A DNA stretch of 64,000 nucleotides from Mariniphaga sp041686935. Its GTDB lineage: Bacteria > Bacteroidota > Bacteroidia > Bacteroidales > Prolixibacteraceae. Below, in pieces: positions 52,025-61,268 of this stretch. Within the stretch, counting starts at the first letter, position 1. Each line of letters opens with the position of its first letter. A model generated the notes under the pieces. That model saw only the letters and a program-made list of their open reading frames with translations. It made no database searches and was not told where the DNA came from. Made by a program: the position numbers and the translations under genes. The stretch covers positions 1-64,000 of the forward strand of contig JAWLCW010000013.1 in the NCBI GenBank assembly GCA_041686935.1, written 5' to 3'.

Positions 52025-54733
52025 ATGAAACATCAAGACACAATAGCCCAGGAGCATTGGCAGGCATTTAGTGAAGAAAAAATATTCGGCGAATTAAAAA
52101 CATCTGAAAAAGGATTAAATCAGGAAGAAGTAAAGAAAAGACTGGAGTTTTACGGCGGGAATAAATTGCCTGAGGGTAAGAAAGTCACCCTGATACAGAT
52201 AATCCTGCACCAGATATTAAATCCATTAATCTTTATTCTGGTTGCTGCTGCTGTTGCATCGGTAGCCATTGGCGAAGGAAAAGATGCCATTTTTATTTTT
52301 CTGGTTATTGTCATTAACAGTGCATTGGGAACCTATCAGGAATTCAATGCAGAGCGGAGTGCCAGCAGCCTTCAGGAATTAATGAAAATTAAAGCAAGGG
52401 TAAGAAGGGATGGCAAAGAAACAGAAGTACCTTCCGAAGACCTCGTACCGGGCGATATCGTACTACTCGAATCGGGTATGAAAGTACCGGCAGATATGCG
52501 CTTGCTTGAAGTATCAGGATTAGAAATTGACGAGAGTTTTCTTACCGGTGAATCCATAGCATCAAAAAAACAAACTGCCAAATTGCAGGAAAACCTTGGT
52601 GTTGCCGAACGGACCAACATGGCTTTTGCCGGTGCTACCGTGATGAGTGGACGCGGCGTAGGGGTTGTAGTTTGCACAGGTATAGATACTCAAGTGGGTA
52701 AAATCTCACAGGATGTTACCGAATCAGCTTCAGCAAAACCACCATTGGTGCAGCGAATGGATAAATTCATCAGGCAAATCAGTATTTTTATTGTTGCCTT
52801 AAGTGTTATTTTAGGAATTGTACTCCGATTGCAGGGGATGGATTTTATTGCAATCTTCTTTTTTGTTGTTGCATTGGCTGTTTCTGCCATTCCCGAAGGT
52901 TTGCCTGTAGCCTTAACTGTGGCATTATCTATTGCTGCTAAACGAATGGCAAAGCGAAATGTAATTGTCCGGAAACTAACATCGGTGGAGAGTTTGGGCA
53001 GTTGCACCGTAATTGCCAGCGACAAAACGGGTACACTTACCGTTAACGAGCAAACGGCAAAAATTATTCAACTAGCCAACAGTAGTCGTTACACTATTGA
53101 AGGGCAAGGCTATAATGGCGAAGGAAAAGTTGTTGATTCGCAGGAAAAACCAATTGAGGTTTCAGAAAATAGTGAAATTACAAAAATTGCCCGTATAGCT
53201 GTTTTTGCCAATGAGGCTTCCTTAACCAAAGAAAATGATAAATGGTCGTATCACGGCGATGCAATGGATGTTGCGCTGCTGGGCATGAGTTACAAGCTTG
53301 GCGTAAAACCCGAAAAATGGCTGAAAGATGAAAAGCCGCTTGGAAAAATTCCGTACGAATCGGAGCGAAAATTCTCTGCCTCATTTTATAATTTAAAAGA
53401 TGCAGTTTTCATTGGAACAAAAGGCGCTGTTGAGACCATTCTTAATTTTTGTAGAACCATGTCGGTTAATGGTGAAATTACAGAAATTGATAAAGAAAAA
53501 ATACTGGCTGATGCAGACCATTTAGCTAAAGATGGTTATCGGGTGTTGGCATTTGCCAGTGGCGAATACAAGGAATATCAAAAAAAAGAAATTTATGAAA
53601 ATGAAGATATTCCTGCATTAACCTATTACGGACTTGTAGGTTTTATTGACCCCTTAAGACCGGAAGCTAAAGAATCGGTTGAACAATGTCGGGAAGCTGG
53701 AATAAAGGTAATCATGATAACCGGCGACCATCCCGAGACCGCCGGCACCATAGCGCGCGAATTAGGAATAGCTGATGATAATACCTCTGTGGTAACCGGA
53801 CAAATGCTAGCCGAATCAGGAGCTCACGATAGCCCTGCTTTTGAAAAATTAGTGGCATCTACATCTGTTTTTGCACGGGTTTCGCCCTCCCAAAAGCTGG
53901 AGATTGTTGATGTTTTAATTCGTGACGGTGAATTTGTTGCTGTTACTGGCGATGGCGTAAACGATGCCCCCGCACTTAAACGCGCCAATATTGGGGTAGC
54001 AATGGGCTCCGGTACCGATGTGGCCAAAGAGGTTGGTTCCATGATTGTGGTGGACGACAACTTTTCGTCCATCGTGGCGGGTGTTGAAGAGGGCCGCTTT
54101 GCTTTCGACAATGTGCGTAAAGTAATTTACCTTCTGATTTCAACAGGAGCCGCTGAAATTATCCTGTTTTTGGCATCAATAGCTGCTGGTTTGCCGCTGC
54201 CGCTGCTTGCCGTACAATTGTTGTGGTTAAATTTAGTTACCAATGGCATACAGGACGTTGCCCTTGCATTCGAAGGAGGAGAACCGGGTGCTATGAAACG
54301 GCCACCACGCAAGCCTTCCGAGAAAATATTCAACCCTTTTATGGTCAATCAAACCATTGTATCTGGAGCAACTATGGGCCTAATTGTTAGTGGACTGTGG
54401 TATTATTTAAACACATACACCCAAATGGAGGAACTACACGCCCGCAACCTTATCTTGTTGCTTATGGTGTTTATGCAAAATTTCCATGCTTTTAATGCCC
54501 GTTCCGAAAGAGTTTCGGCTTTTAAAGTGCCATTAAAGAGAAATATCATCCTTGTATTTGGGGTTTTGGCTGCACAAGGCATCCATATTCTAAGTATGCA
54601 AATTCCATTTATGCAAAACATATTACGAGTTGAACCCGTAACTTTTAACGAATGGCTGTATATATTGGTGTTGGCAATACCTATTTTGTTGGCCATGGAA
54701 GTGTTTAAGTATTTTCGCAGAAAAAGTATATGA
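52025..54733 (+). CDS. Cation-transporting P-type ATPase (Ca2+/PMR1-like, P2)
   Basis: The 902-residue protein has an N-terminal cation ATPase domain (QEHWQAFSEEKIFGELKTSEKG), the A-domain TGES loop (LTGES), the phosphorylated Asp333 in DKTGTLT, the hinge GDGVNDAPALKRANIGVAMG, and ten membrane helices. The PEGLPVALTVAL segment in helix 4 is the P2-type Ca2+ signature. It pumps Ca2+ or Mn2+ out of the cytoplasm at the cost of ATP. ATG 52025 is preferred; the frame open to 51980 lacks a better start. It stands alone. Confidence 0.92.
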   Translation: MKHQDTIAQEHWQAFSEEKIFGELKTSEKGLNQEEVKKRLEFYGGNKLPEGKKVTLIQIILHQILNPLIFILVAAAVASVAIGEGKDAIFIFLVIVINSALGTYQEFNAERSASSLQELMKIKARVRRDGKETEVPSEDLVPGDIVLLESGMKVPADMRLLEVSGLEIDESFLTGESIASKKQTAKLQENLGVAERTNMAFAGATVMSGRGVGVVVCTGIDTQVGKISQDVTESASAKPPLVQRMDKFIRQISIFIVALSVILGIVLRLQGMDFIAIFFFVVALAVSAIPEGLPVALTVALSIAAKRMAKRNVIVRKLTSVESLGSCTVIASDKTGTLTVNEQTAKIIQLANSSRYTIEGQGYNGEGKVVDSQEKPIEVSENSEITKIARIAVFANEASLTKENDKWSYHGDAMDVALLGMSYKLGVKPEKWLKDEKPLGKIPYESERKFSASFYNLKDAVFIGTKGAVETILNFCRTMSVNGEITEIDKEKILADADHLAKDGYRVLAFASGEYKEYQKKEIYENEDIPALTYYGLVGFIDPLRPEAKESVEQCREAGIKVIMITGDHPETAGTIARELGIADDNTSVVTGQMLAESGAHDSPAFEKLVASTSVFARVSPSQKLEIVDVLIRDGEFVAVTGDGVNDAPALKRANIGVAMGSGTDVAKEVGSMIVVDDNFSSIVAGVEEGRFAFDNVRKVIYLLISTGAAEIILFLASIAAGLPLPLLAVQLLWLNLVTNGIQDVALAFEGGEPGAMKRPPRKPSEKIFNPFMVNQTIVSGATMGLIVSGLWYYLNTYTQMEELHARNLILLLMVFMQNFHAFNARSERVSAFKVPLKRNIILVFGVLAAQGIHILSMQIPFMQNILRVEPVTFNEWLYILVLAIPILLAMEVFKYFRRKSI

Positions 54734-54793
54734 TTTGAGAACCTTTGGAAGTAGATTTCTTTGTTGACCCAAAACCATTAACAGAGAAAAAAA

Positions 54794-54859
54794 ATGATTA
54801 GTGAATACATAAAGGCCGACAAAGAGAAAAGAAAAAGTAAAAGGCACGCAAAGCAATAA
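54794..54859 (+). other. Tiny basic reading frame in a 225-bp gap
   Basis: A 21-residue frame (MISEYIKADKEKRKSKRHAKQ) is the only thing of note in the gap 54734-54958 between the P-ATPase and the symporter gene. It is preceded by GAGAAAAAAA. It is very basic and could be a small protein or, more likely, chance or a gene fragment. Confidence 0.2.
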
Positions 54860-54958
54860 ATCAGACTTTTTGGATGAGATAAAAAGGCGCAATACAGAAA
54901 TTGCCTGAATAAAACCAAATTGAATTTTAAAGCTAAAGTCACATAAGCCAGCTTACAT

Positions 54959-56299
54959 TTATCTGACCTTCCCTCCTATTTTCCCAAACTTTATAAACAG
55001 CAGTCCTCCATTTACCACAAACGCCAGAATTATAATCAAATTCCCAGTTAGCGGGTCGCCCCAAAGGTTAATGAGTTTACCGGCCAGCGCCACAAACCCG
55101 CCAAACAGCATGGCAGCGGTGAGTTGCAGATTTACAACCTTTAATTTTAATAAACCGGCCAGCATGGGCACAACAAACGCGCCGGAGAAAAAGGTGAGCG
55201 CCAGCAGCAGCGACTGCAAAATAGACGTCACAAACAGGGCGATGCCAATGCTCAAAATTCCAAGCACAACAATCAGAATCCGGGTCAGCCGGAAAGCCTT
55301 TTTTTCTTCCATGTCGTTGTGGAACAGTTCGCTGAGGATGAGCGACGAAGTAAGGAGCGTGGTGTCAGCCGACGACATCACCGCAGAAAGCAGCGCCGCA
55401 ATAAAAAGGCCGTAAAACCAGTTGGGCAGCAAGTGCTGGGCAAACGACATGATTTCCCGGCTTCCGGTGGCGTTGGAGTAAACGCCCAAATAGGTCAGTC
55501 CGAACGAGATGGGAATCAGGATAACGGCCACAATCAGCACACTTCGGGTGGCTGTTTTTTCATCTTTGGCGCAAAACACGCGGGAATAAATATCGGGGCC
55601 CACCACAAACGTAACGGAATAGGTCAGCACCAGAATCAGTAAATCCACTCCGGTAAACGATTCGTTAAACAGGGCGCCGGTTTCAAGTATCGGCAGGGAA
55701 GCAGCTTCATGTGAACGGGAAGCAAAAACAGTCAGCGCTGCCAGTCCGGCCACAATAAGCACGGATTGAAGTGTGTCGGTTTTTAAAATGCTTACCTGTC
55801 CGCCGAAGAGGGTGTAAAAAATGAAAACCGTTCCGGCCAGAACAGCAGCAGCAGAATAACCAATTATTTCCAGTCCGGCAAGGATTTTGGCCGCGGCAAT
55901 AATCTGCGCCCCCACAATACCCAGCCACGCCAGCGGAATTACCAGCGACGAAATAAACCGCGCCCGTTCCCCAAAAAAATGACCCAGCAAACCGGGTAAA
56001 GTGAACTTTCCGTAACGACTTACATATTTGGCCAGGGGTGCCAGCAAAAACAACCCAAACGACGCACAAAACAAAAACCACAATGCGGCCCAGCCCACAC
56101 TCTGACTCAGTTCGATGGTGCCCAGAATAGCAGAACCACCTAAAATAGTTGCCAGCAAACTTCCCGAAACAGGCACTAAACGCGCATTTTTGCCGGCCAC
56201 ATAATAATCGGAAGGTGTTTTTATTTTGAACCAGGAATAAACCCCCAGCAGCAAAACAAAAACAAAATAAACGGCTACAAAAACAACCGGGTTGTCCAT
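54959..56299 (-). CDS. Sodium:solute symporter family (SSS) transporter
   Basis: The 446-residue protein has about 12-13 membrane helices and SSS family motifs: the N-terminal SDYYVAGKNARLVPVSGSLLATILGGSAILG and the later GPDIYSRVFCAKDEKTA. The substrate is not clear (relatives take sugars, proline, pantothenate or choline with Na+). Its start lies 78 bases from a strong terminator of the translation operon. Confidence 0.88.
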   Translation of the reverse strand: MDNPVVFVAVYFVFVLLLGVYSWFKIKTPSDYYVAGKNARLVPVSGSLLATILGGSAILGTIELSQSVGWAALWFLFCASFGLFLLAPLAKYVSRYGKFTLPGLLGHFFGERARFISSLVIPLAWLGIVGAQIIAAAKILAGLEIIGYSAAAVLAGTVFIFYTLFGGQVSILKTDTLQSVLIVAGLAALTVFASRSHEAASLPILETGALFNESFTGVDLLILVLTYSVTFVVGPDIYSRVFCAKDEKTATRSVLIVAVILIPISFGLTYLGVYSNATGSREIMSFAQHLLPNWFYGLFIAALLSAVMSSADTTLLTSSLILSELFHNDMEEKKAFRLTRILIVVLGILSIGIALFVTSILQSLLLALTFFSGAFVVPMLAGLLKLKVVNLQLTAAMLFGGFVALAGKLINLWGDPLTGNLIIILAFVVNGGLLFIKFGKIGGKVR

Positions 56300-56376
56300 T
56301 TCTTTTTTATCAGAATGAGAGGTAAATATCGGAAAATCTGTTTCAATGCGAAACCCGCTGCGAAAAATTGATCATA

Positions 56377-56405
56377 AAAAGCCCGGAAGAATCTCCCGGG
56401 CTTTT
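56377..56405 (-). terminator. Intrinsic terminator of the thrS-infC-rpmI-rplT operon
   Basis: AAAAGCCCGG (56377-56386) pairs perfectly with CCGGGCTTTT (56396-56405). Read on the minus strand it lies 30 bases after the rplT stop, has a GC-rich stem and is followed by TTTTT, so it ends the translation operon. By its symmetry it could also act on the other strand. Confidence 0.85.
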
Positions 56406-56434
56406 ATCTATTTCACCTAAAATAATACAGTCTG

Positions 56435-56779
56435 TTATTTCACTTTCTCAACGATGGCTTTGAACGCTTCAGGCTGGTTCATGGCCAAATCGGCCAGTAC
56501 TTTCCTGTTAATTTCAATATCGTTTTTCTTTAACAATCCCATAAACTGCGAATACGACAGTCCTTCAATACGGGCTGCGGCGTTAATACGCTGAATCCAC
56601 AATGCTCGGAAATTGCGTTTTTTGGTTTTCCTGTCGCGATATGCATATTGCAAACCTTTTTCATAGGTATTTTTTGCGACTGTCCAAACATTTTTACGTG
56701 CTCCGAAATAACCTTTCGTCCGCTTCAGAATTTTTTTCCTCCGGGCACGTGATGCTGCATGATTTACACTTCTTGGCAT
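56435..56779 (-). CDS. rplT: Ribosomal protein L20 (bL20)
   Basis: The 114-residue basic protein begins PRSVNHAASRARRKKILKRTKGYFGARKN and continues NFRALWIQRINAAARIEGLSYSQFM, the usual bL20 sequence at full length. It binds 23S rRNA early in large-subunit assembly, and in other bacteria it also represses its own operon by binding a leader RNA. It follows rpmI and ends the operon. Confidence 0.98.
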   Translation of the reverse strand: MPRSVNHAASRARRKKILKRTKGYFGARKNVWTVAKNTYEKGLQYAYRDRKTKKRNFRALWIQRINAAARIEGLSYSQFMGLLKKNDIEINRKVLADLAMNQPEAFKAIVEKVK

Positions 56780-56807
56780 ACTTTTTACTTTTTTGGTTAA
56801 AGGCGTC

Positions 56808-56823
56808 TCCGCCAGCCGGCGAA
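56808..56823 (-). promoter_or_regulatory. Hairpin between rpmI and rplT
   Basis: On the minus strand TTCGCC-GGCT-GGCGGA folds into a six-pair stem (one G-T) with a four-base loop in the 112-bp rpmI-rplT gap, ahead of the rplT start. It has no T-run, so it is not a normal terminator. It could take part in L20 control or RNA processing (inference). Confidence 0.3.
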
Positions 56824-56891
56824 AAACTTATGGCACAATAACCTGGTTAATTACTCTTTTTAATTTTTAAAAGGAAATTTTGAAATGACCA

Positions 56892-57089
56892 TTATTTCAT
56901 GGCCAGCATTTGCTTCACGTTGTCTTCATTGGTCTTATCGATGACAGTCCAATAGGTGAGATTCCGTTTACGCTTCGTGCTTTTTTTTGTCAAAATATGA
57001 CTTTTATAGGCGTGCTTCCTTTTAATTTTCCCTGTTCCGGTTAGCCTGAAACGTTTTTTGGCGCCGGAATTTGTTTTCATCTTTGGCAT
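56892..57089 (-). CDS. rpmI: Ribosomal protein L35 (bL35)
   Basis: The 65-residue basic protein MPKMKTNSGAKKRFRLTGTGKIKRKHAYKSH is the standard bL35 and has normal length. It is placed between infC and rplT as in most bacteria. Confidence 0.98.
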   Translation of the reverse strand: MPKMKTNSGAKKRFRLTGTGKIKRKHAYKSHILTKKSTKRKRNLTYWTVIDKTNEDNVKQMLAMK

Positions 57090-57125
57090 AATCCTACTTT
57101 GTTAAAATGTTATCAAAGAACTGTA

Positions 57126-57689
57126 TTATTTCTTTTTAGGTGAAATCATCATTATCATTCGTTTTCCTTCCAGTTTGGGCATTTGTTCCACAGTGCCCAA
57201 ATCCTCGAGTTCGGTGGCCAGCCTAAGCAAAAGAATTTCTCCCTGCTCTTTAAATAAAATCGACCGTCCTTTAAAAAACACGTAGGCTTTAACCTTCGCC
57301 CCGTCTTTCAGAAATTTTTCGGCGTGCCTCAATTTGAACTCGAAATCGTGTTCGTCGGTTTGCGGCCCGAATCGGATTTCTTTTACTACTATCTTCTGGG
57401 CTTTCGCCTTCATCTCCTTCTGTTTCTTTTTTTGCTGGTAAAGAAACTTGGAATAGTCGGTTATTTTACATACCGGTGGTTCAGCTTTAGGGGAAATCTC
57501 CACCAAATCCAATTCCATCTCGTCGGCCATTCGCAATGCATCCCGCAAGGGGTAAACACCCTGGTTTTCGATATTTTCGCCAACCAATCGTACCTGAGGC
57601 GCTGTAATGTGCCTGTTAATCCTGTGCTGCGGCCCTGTATCCCTTTTTCTGAAAGAATTTTGGCCGGGTCCTCTTCTTTTAATAGCTAT
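57126..57689 (-). CDS. infC: Translation initiation factor IF-3, ATA start codon
   Basis: The 187-residue IF-3 has an N-terminal domain (INRHITAPQVRLVG, LDLVEISPKAEPPVCKITDYSKFLYQ) and a C-terminal domain (KEIRFGPQTDEHDFEFKLRHAEKFLKDGAKVKAYV). With ATG/GTG/TTG only, translation could start no earlier than TTG 57587, which would cut off the first 34 residues, including the conserved HRIN segment. An in-frame TAG lies five codons before ATA 57689-57687. The ATA is eight bases after AGGAGG and gives MAIKRRGPGQ, like other Bacteroidota IF-3 starts. Rare start codons let IF-3 repress its own translation. Sits 23 bp after thrS. Confidence 0.93.
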   Translation of the reverse strand: MAIKRRGPGQNSFRKRDTGPQHRINRHITAPQVRLVGENIENQGVYPLRDALRMADEMELDLVEISPKAEPPVCKITDYSKFLYQQKKKQKEMKAKAQKIVVKEIRFGPQTDEHDFEFKLRHAEKFLKDGAKVKAYVFFKGRSILFKEQGEILLLRLATELEDLGTVEQMPKLEGKRMIMMISPKKK

Positions 57690-57697
57690 AGTTAAAT

Positions 57698-57703
57698 CCT
57701 CCT
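57698..57703 (-). promoter_or_regulatory. Perfect Shine-Dalgarno AGGAGG of infC
   Basis: The minus strand reads AGGAGG, then ATTTAACT, then the ATA start codon. Such sites are rare in Bacteroidota, and the eight-base spacing is ideal for the ATA, while the later ATT (57683-57681) would be 14 bases away. This decides the start. Confidence 0.8.
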
Positions 57704-57712
57704 ATTATTTAG

Positions 57713-59671
57713 TTAGTTATACAATCCGGATAATTGATTTCTAACTTCGTCTGCAATAAAACCGGCAAACTCGCCGATTTGTTTACCACCTATATCTCCT
57801 TCTCCCTGACGACGAACCGAAACCGTTTCCGATTCCTGTTCTTTCTCTCCAACAATCAGTAAATAAGGTATCCTTTTCAGTTCGTTATCGCGTATCTTTC
57901 TACCAATCTTTTCATTACGGTCGTCAACGACGGTGCGAATATCGGAATTATTTAGCAAACCTGAAACTTTTTGAGCATATTCATTATATTTTTCACTGAT
58001 TGGTAAAACAACCGCCTGCTCGGGCGCAAGCCACAAAGGGAATTTCCCGGCTGTGTGTTCAATCAGCACAGCCACAAATCGTTCCATTGAGCCAAAAGGT
58101 GCACGGTGTATCATTACAGGCTGATGACGGTTATCGTCGGCACCGATGTATTCCAGGTTAAACCGTTCGGGCAGATTGTAATCTACCTGAATGGTTCCGA
58201 GCTGCCAACTGCGGCCCAGCGCATCTTTAATCATAAAATCGAGTTTTGGACCGTAAAAAGCAGCCTCACCTATTTCGGTTACGGTTTTTAATCCTTTTTC
58301 TTCGCAAGCCTCAATAATTGCCTTTTCGGCTTTGTCCCAGTTTTCAGATTTGCCAATGTATTTTTCCGGTGTATCCGGATCGCGTAATGAAATCTGGGCG
58401 GTGTAGTCATCAAAACTCAAAGCTTTGAAAATGATAAAAATAATATCGATTACTTTTTTGAATTCATCTTTCAACTGGTCGGGCCGGCAGAAAATATGTG
58501 CATCATCTTGTGTAAAACCACGCACGCGGGTCAGTCCGTGCAGCTCGCCGCTTTGTTCGTAACGGTAAACGGTACCAAACTCGGCCATTCGGACAGGCAA
58601 ATCTTTGTAAGAATGTGGTTTTGCCTTATAAATCTCGCAGTGGTGCGGACAATTCATGGGTTTCAACATATACTCTTCACCTTTGGCAGGCGTGGTAATG
58701 GTCTGAAACGAATCTTTCCCGTATTTTTCGTAATGGCCTGAAGTTTTGTACAGTTTCACATCGCCAATGTGGGGAGTGATAACCTGGTCGTAACCGTATA
58801 TTTTTTGCACCTTTTTCAGAAAATCTTCCAATTGCATGCGCAACTGGGCTCCTTTTGGCAACCAAAGCGGCAGCCCCTGCCCCACTGCTTCCGAAAAAGT
58901 AAAAAGTTCCATTTCCTTGCCAATTTTGCGGTGGTCGCGCTTTTTGGCTTCTTCCAGCATCACCAGATACTCTTCCAGCATTTTTTGTTTGGGGAATGTG
59001 ACTCCGTAAACACGGGTGAGCATCTGGTTATTTTCATTGCCACGCCAGTAAGCACCGGCAATTGAAGTTAATTTTATGGCTTTTACATAACCGGTATTCG
59101 GCAGGTGCGGCCCGCGACACAAATCGGTAAATTTACCTTGTTCGTAAAGAGAAATGGTTCCGTCTTCCAGTTCGCCAATCAGTTCCTGTTTCAGTTCATC
59201 ATTTTTGGCAGTGAACATTTCCATCGCATCTTTTTTGGAAATTTCTTTCCGCACAATATCGTTCTTCTGCCGGGCCAGTTCCAGCATTTTCTGCTCAATT
59301 TTCTGCAAATCCTTTTCGGTGAGCTGCTGTCCGTTGGGTAAGGCAATATCGTAGTAAAAACCAACATCCACTGTTGGCCCGATGCCGAATTTAGTTCCCG
59401 GGTAAAAATGTTCAATGGCTTCAGCCATAAGATGTGCAGATGAATGCCAGAATGCTTCCTTTCCTTCGCGGTCGTCCCATGTGTGAAGCTTTATTGCAGC
59501 GTCTTTGTCAATTTTCCGGGTTAAATCCCAGATTTCACCATTTACTGAAACCGATAAAACATCTTTTGCCAGACGGGGTGAAATAGATTGTGCAATTTCC
59601 ATACCTGTTGCAGGTTCAGGAAACTCTCTCACACTATTATCAGGAAGCGTTATTTTTACCATATTATTCAT
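57713..59671 (-). CDS. thrS: Threonyl-tRNA synthetase
   Basis: The 652-residue enzyme has the TGS domain (VKITLPDNSVREFPEPATGMEIAQ), the editing domain with HSSAHLMAEAIEHFYPG, class II motifs (MKPMNCPHHCEIYK, EFGTVYRYEQSGELHGLTRVRGFTQDDAHIFC, GSMERFVAVLIEH) and the anticodon-binding end. Zn ligands Cys (PMNCPHH) and His are present. Normal length. ATG 59662 is a possible start three codons later. First gene of the operon with infC, rpmI and rplT; promoter box at 59689. Confidence 0.98.
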   Translation of the reverse strand: MNNMVKITLPDNSVREFPEPATGMEIAQSISPRLAKDVLSVSVNGEIWDLTRKIDKDAAIKLHTWDDREGKEAFWHSSAHLMAEAIEHFYPGTKFGIGPTVDVGFYYDIALPNGQQLTEKDLQKIEQKMLELARQKNDIVRKEISKKDAMEMFTAKNDELKQELIGELEDGTISLYEQGKFTDLCRGPHLPNTGYVKAIKLTSIAGAYWRGNENNQMLTRVYGVTFPKQKMLEEYLVMLEEAKKRDHRKIGKEMELFTFSEAVGQGLPLWLPKGAQLRMQLEDFLKKVQKIYGYDQVITPHIGDVKLYKTSGHYEKYGKDSFQTITTPAKGEEYMLKPMNCPHHCEIYKAKPHSYKDLPVRMAEFGTVYRYEQSGELHGLTRVRGFTQDDAHIFCRPDQLKDEFKKVIDIIFIIFKALSFDDYTAQISLRDPDTPEKYIGKSENWDKAEKAIIEACEEKGLKTVTEIGEAAFYGPKLDFMIKDALGRSWQLGTIQVDYNLPERFNLEYIGADDNRHQPVMIHRAPFGSMERFVAVLIEHTAGKFPLWLAPEQAVVLPISEKYNEYAQKVSGLLNNSDIRTVVDDRNEKIGRKIRDNELKRIPYLLIVGEKEQESETVSVRRQGEGDIGGKQIGEFAGFIADEVRNQLSGLYN

Positions 59672-59688
59672 TCTTTTTAAAAGAGGTG

Positions 59689-59696
59689 CAAAGATA
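59689..59696 (-). promoter_or_regulatory. -7 promoter box of the thrS operon
   Basis: The minus strand reads TATCTTTG, a perfect TAnnTTTG, 17 bases before ATG 59671, so the leader would be short. No clear TTG at -33. Confidence 0.5.
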
Positions 59697-59746
59697 ATGA
59701 ATCGAATAAAAACACCACGCTTTTAATGGGGTAGATTTCAGTAAGA

Positions 59747-60259
59747 TTAATTTAAAACCCGTTTTACGAAAAATGAACCTTCCGTAATGTTGATATCGGG
59801 TTGGCCGGCAGTTGTTATTGTACCACCAAATGTGCCCCTAACGCCGGTTTCAGTTATTTCTGAAAGAGTAATCCTGGCATCATGGTCAGCGGCTACTCCC
59901 GAACTGAAAACAGCTCCCGATTCTTTTTCTTTATAGGAGAAAACCACACCCATAACTCCATTGATTGATGCTGTATATCCACTATAGGTGCTTTCAGTTA
60001 TTGGCTCAATATCATATAAAATCAATGTAATATTTGAACTGGCATCATTCCATCCGCTAACTGTACCAACATACTGGTTGCCACTTTGCCCAAAACCTGC
60101 AGTAAGGCTAATTTGATTATTATACTCTACTTTGTTGCCATTTGCTTCGAAACGAATATAATATTCACCTGGATTTTCTTCATCCTTTGAACAACCTGTA
60201 CTCAAAAACACGAAAAAAATAAACGTTGCATACAAAAAGAATTTCATCCTGTTTTTCAT
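59747..60259 (-). CDS. Small lipoprotein of unknown function
   Basis: The 170-residue protein has a lipobox LSTGC (Cys23) and a strand-rich mature part with GQSGNQYVGTVSGW, GVMGVVFSYKEKESG and RGTFGGTITTAGQPDINITEGSFFVKRV. The C-terminal pattern G(T)FSGT(I/L)...ITEG.F is frequent in Bacteroidota secreted lipoproteins of the DUF6252/lipocalin-like kind. No function is recognised. It lies between the thrS promoter and mazG. Confidence 0.75.
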   Translation of the reverse strand: MKNRMKFFLYATFIFFVFLSTGCSKDEENPGEYYIRFEANGNKVEYNNQISLTAGFGQSGNQYVGTVSGWNDASSNITLILYDIEPITESTYSGYTASINGVMGVVFSYKEKESGAVFSSGVAADHDARITLSEITETGVRGTFGGTITTAGQPDINITEGSFFVKRVLN

Positions 60260-60359
60260 AAGATACTATATTTAAATAACCCGTAAAACACGTCCGCTAT
60301 TCTTTTTGTTTATTACAAAAAAATTTTCTCAGAAATCAAGCCCCGCCAAAACTCAAAAA

Positions 60360-61136
60360 CTATTCCTGATTTTTTGCCTCTTCCCAGATTTTATCCATTT
60401 CGGCGAGCGACATATCGTGTAAGTTTTTACCTTCCATCAGTGTCTTACTTTCCAGATAGTTGAATCGCTTGATGAATTTCAGGTTAGTGCGCTCCAGAGC
60501 GGCTTCGGGGTCAACTCCGTAAAGACGGGCAGCATTTACCATGGCAAAAAACAGGTCGCCAAACTCGGCTTCTATTTTATCTTTATCTACTTTGTCGATT
60601 TCATGGCTGAGTTCCTTCACTTCTTCCTTCACTTTATCCCAAACCTGTTCCTTATATTCCCAGTCGAAACCTACGCCGCTGGCTTTTTCCTGAACGCGGT
60701 TGGCTTTTACCAACGCCGGCATGGCGGCAGGAACACCTTCCAGCACGCGTTTGTTTCCACCTTTTTCCTTCAGCTTCAGCGCTTCCCAGTTCTCTTCCAC
60801 TTTTTTCGGTGAGCCATTCACATCCACATCGCCAAACACATGCGGGTGGCGGTAAATCAGTTTTTTATTGATTCCTTCCAAAACATCGCCCATATCAAAA
60901 GCTCCTTTTTCGGAACCGATTTTGGCATAAAAAACAATGTGCAGCATCAAATCGCCCAACTCTTTTTTTACACCTTGCAAATCTTTTTTCAGAATCGCAT
61001 CGCCCAGTTCATACGTTTCCTCAATGGTTAGTTTTCTAAGCGACTCCAGTGTTTGTTCCCTGTCCCACGGGCATTTTTCCCGCAGTTCGTCCATTATGTC
61101 GAGTAATTCTTTAAATGCTATAACTTTTCGTTCCAT
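60360..61136 (-). CDS. mazG: Nucleoside triphosphate pyrophosphohydrolase MazG
   Basis: The 258-residue protein has two MazG helical domains: the first with CPWDREQTLESLRKLTIEETYELGDAI and KKELGDLMLHIVFYA (acidic EExxE and ExxD metal sites), the second with KEEVKELSHEIDKVDKDKIEAEFGDLFFAMVNAARL. It cleaves abnormal nucleoside triphosphates to monophosphates and PPi, a house-cleaning and stringent-response-linked role. ATG 61136 is preferred to GTG 61142. It is divergent from phoH. Confidence 0.95.
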   Translation of the reverse strand: MERKVIAFKELLDIMDELREKCPWDREQTLESLRKLTIEETYELGDAILKKDLQGVKKELGDLMLHIVFYAKIGSEKGAFDMGDVLEGINKKLIYRHPHVFGDVDVNGSPKKVEENWEALKLKEKGGNKRVLEGVPAAMPALVKANRVQEKASGVGFDWEYKEQVWDKVKEEVKELSHEIDKVDKDKIEAEFGDLFFAMVNAARLYGVDPEAALERTNLKFIKRFNYLESKTLMEGKNLHDMSLAEMDKIWEEAKNQE

Positions 61137-61231
61137 TACCACAAAATTTCAACGAAATTAACCATTCTGTAAAACTTCGGCCCGATTTTTCTCCTTTAAT
61201 TATCCACAATTAAAATTCGATTTAAATTTTG

Positions 61232-61239
61232 TAATTTTG
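61232..61239 (+). promoter_or_regulatory. -7 promoter box of phoH
   Basis: TAATTTTG is a perfect TAnnTTTG, 29 bases before the phoH start at 61269. Confidence 0.5.
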
Positions 61240-61268
61240 AGCGGCAATTAACAATTTAAAGAAACATA

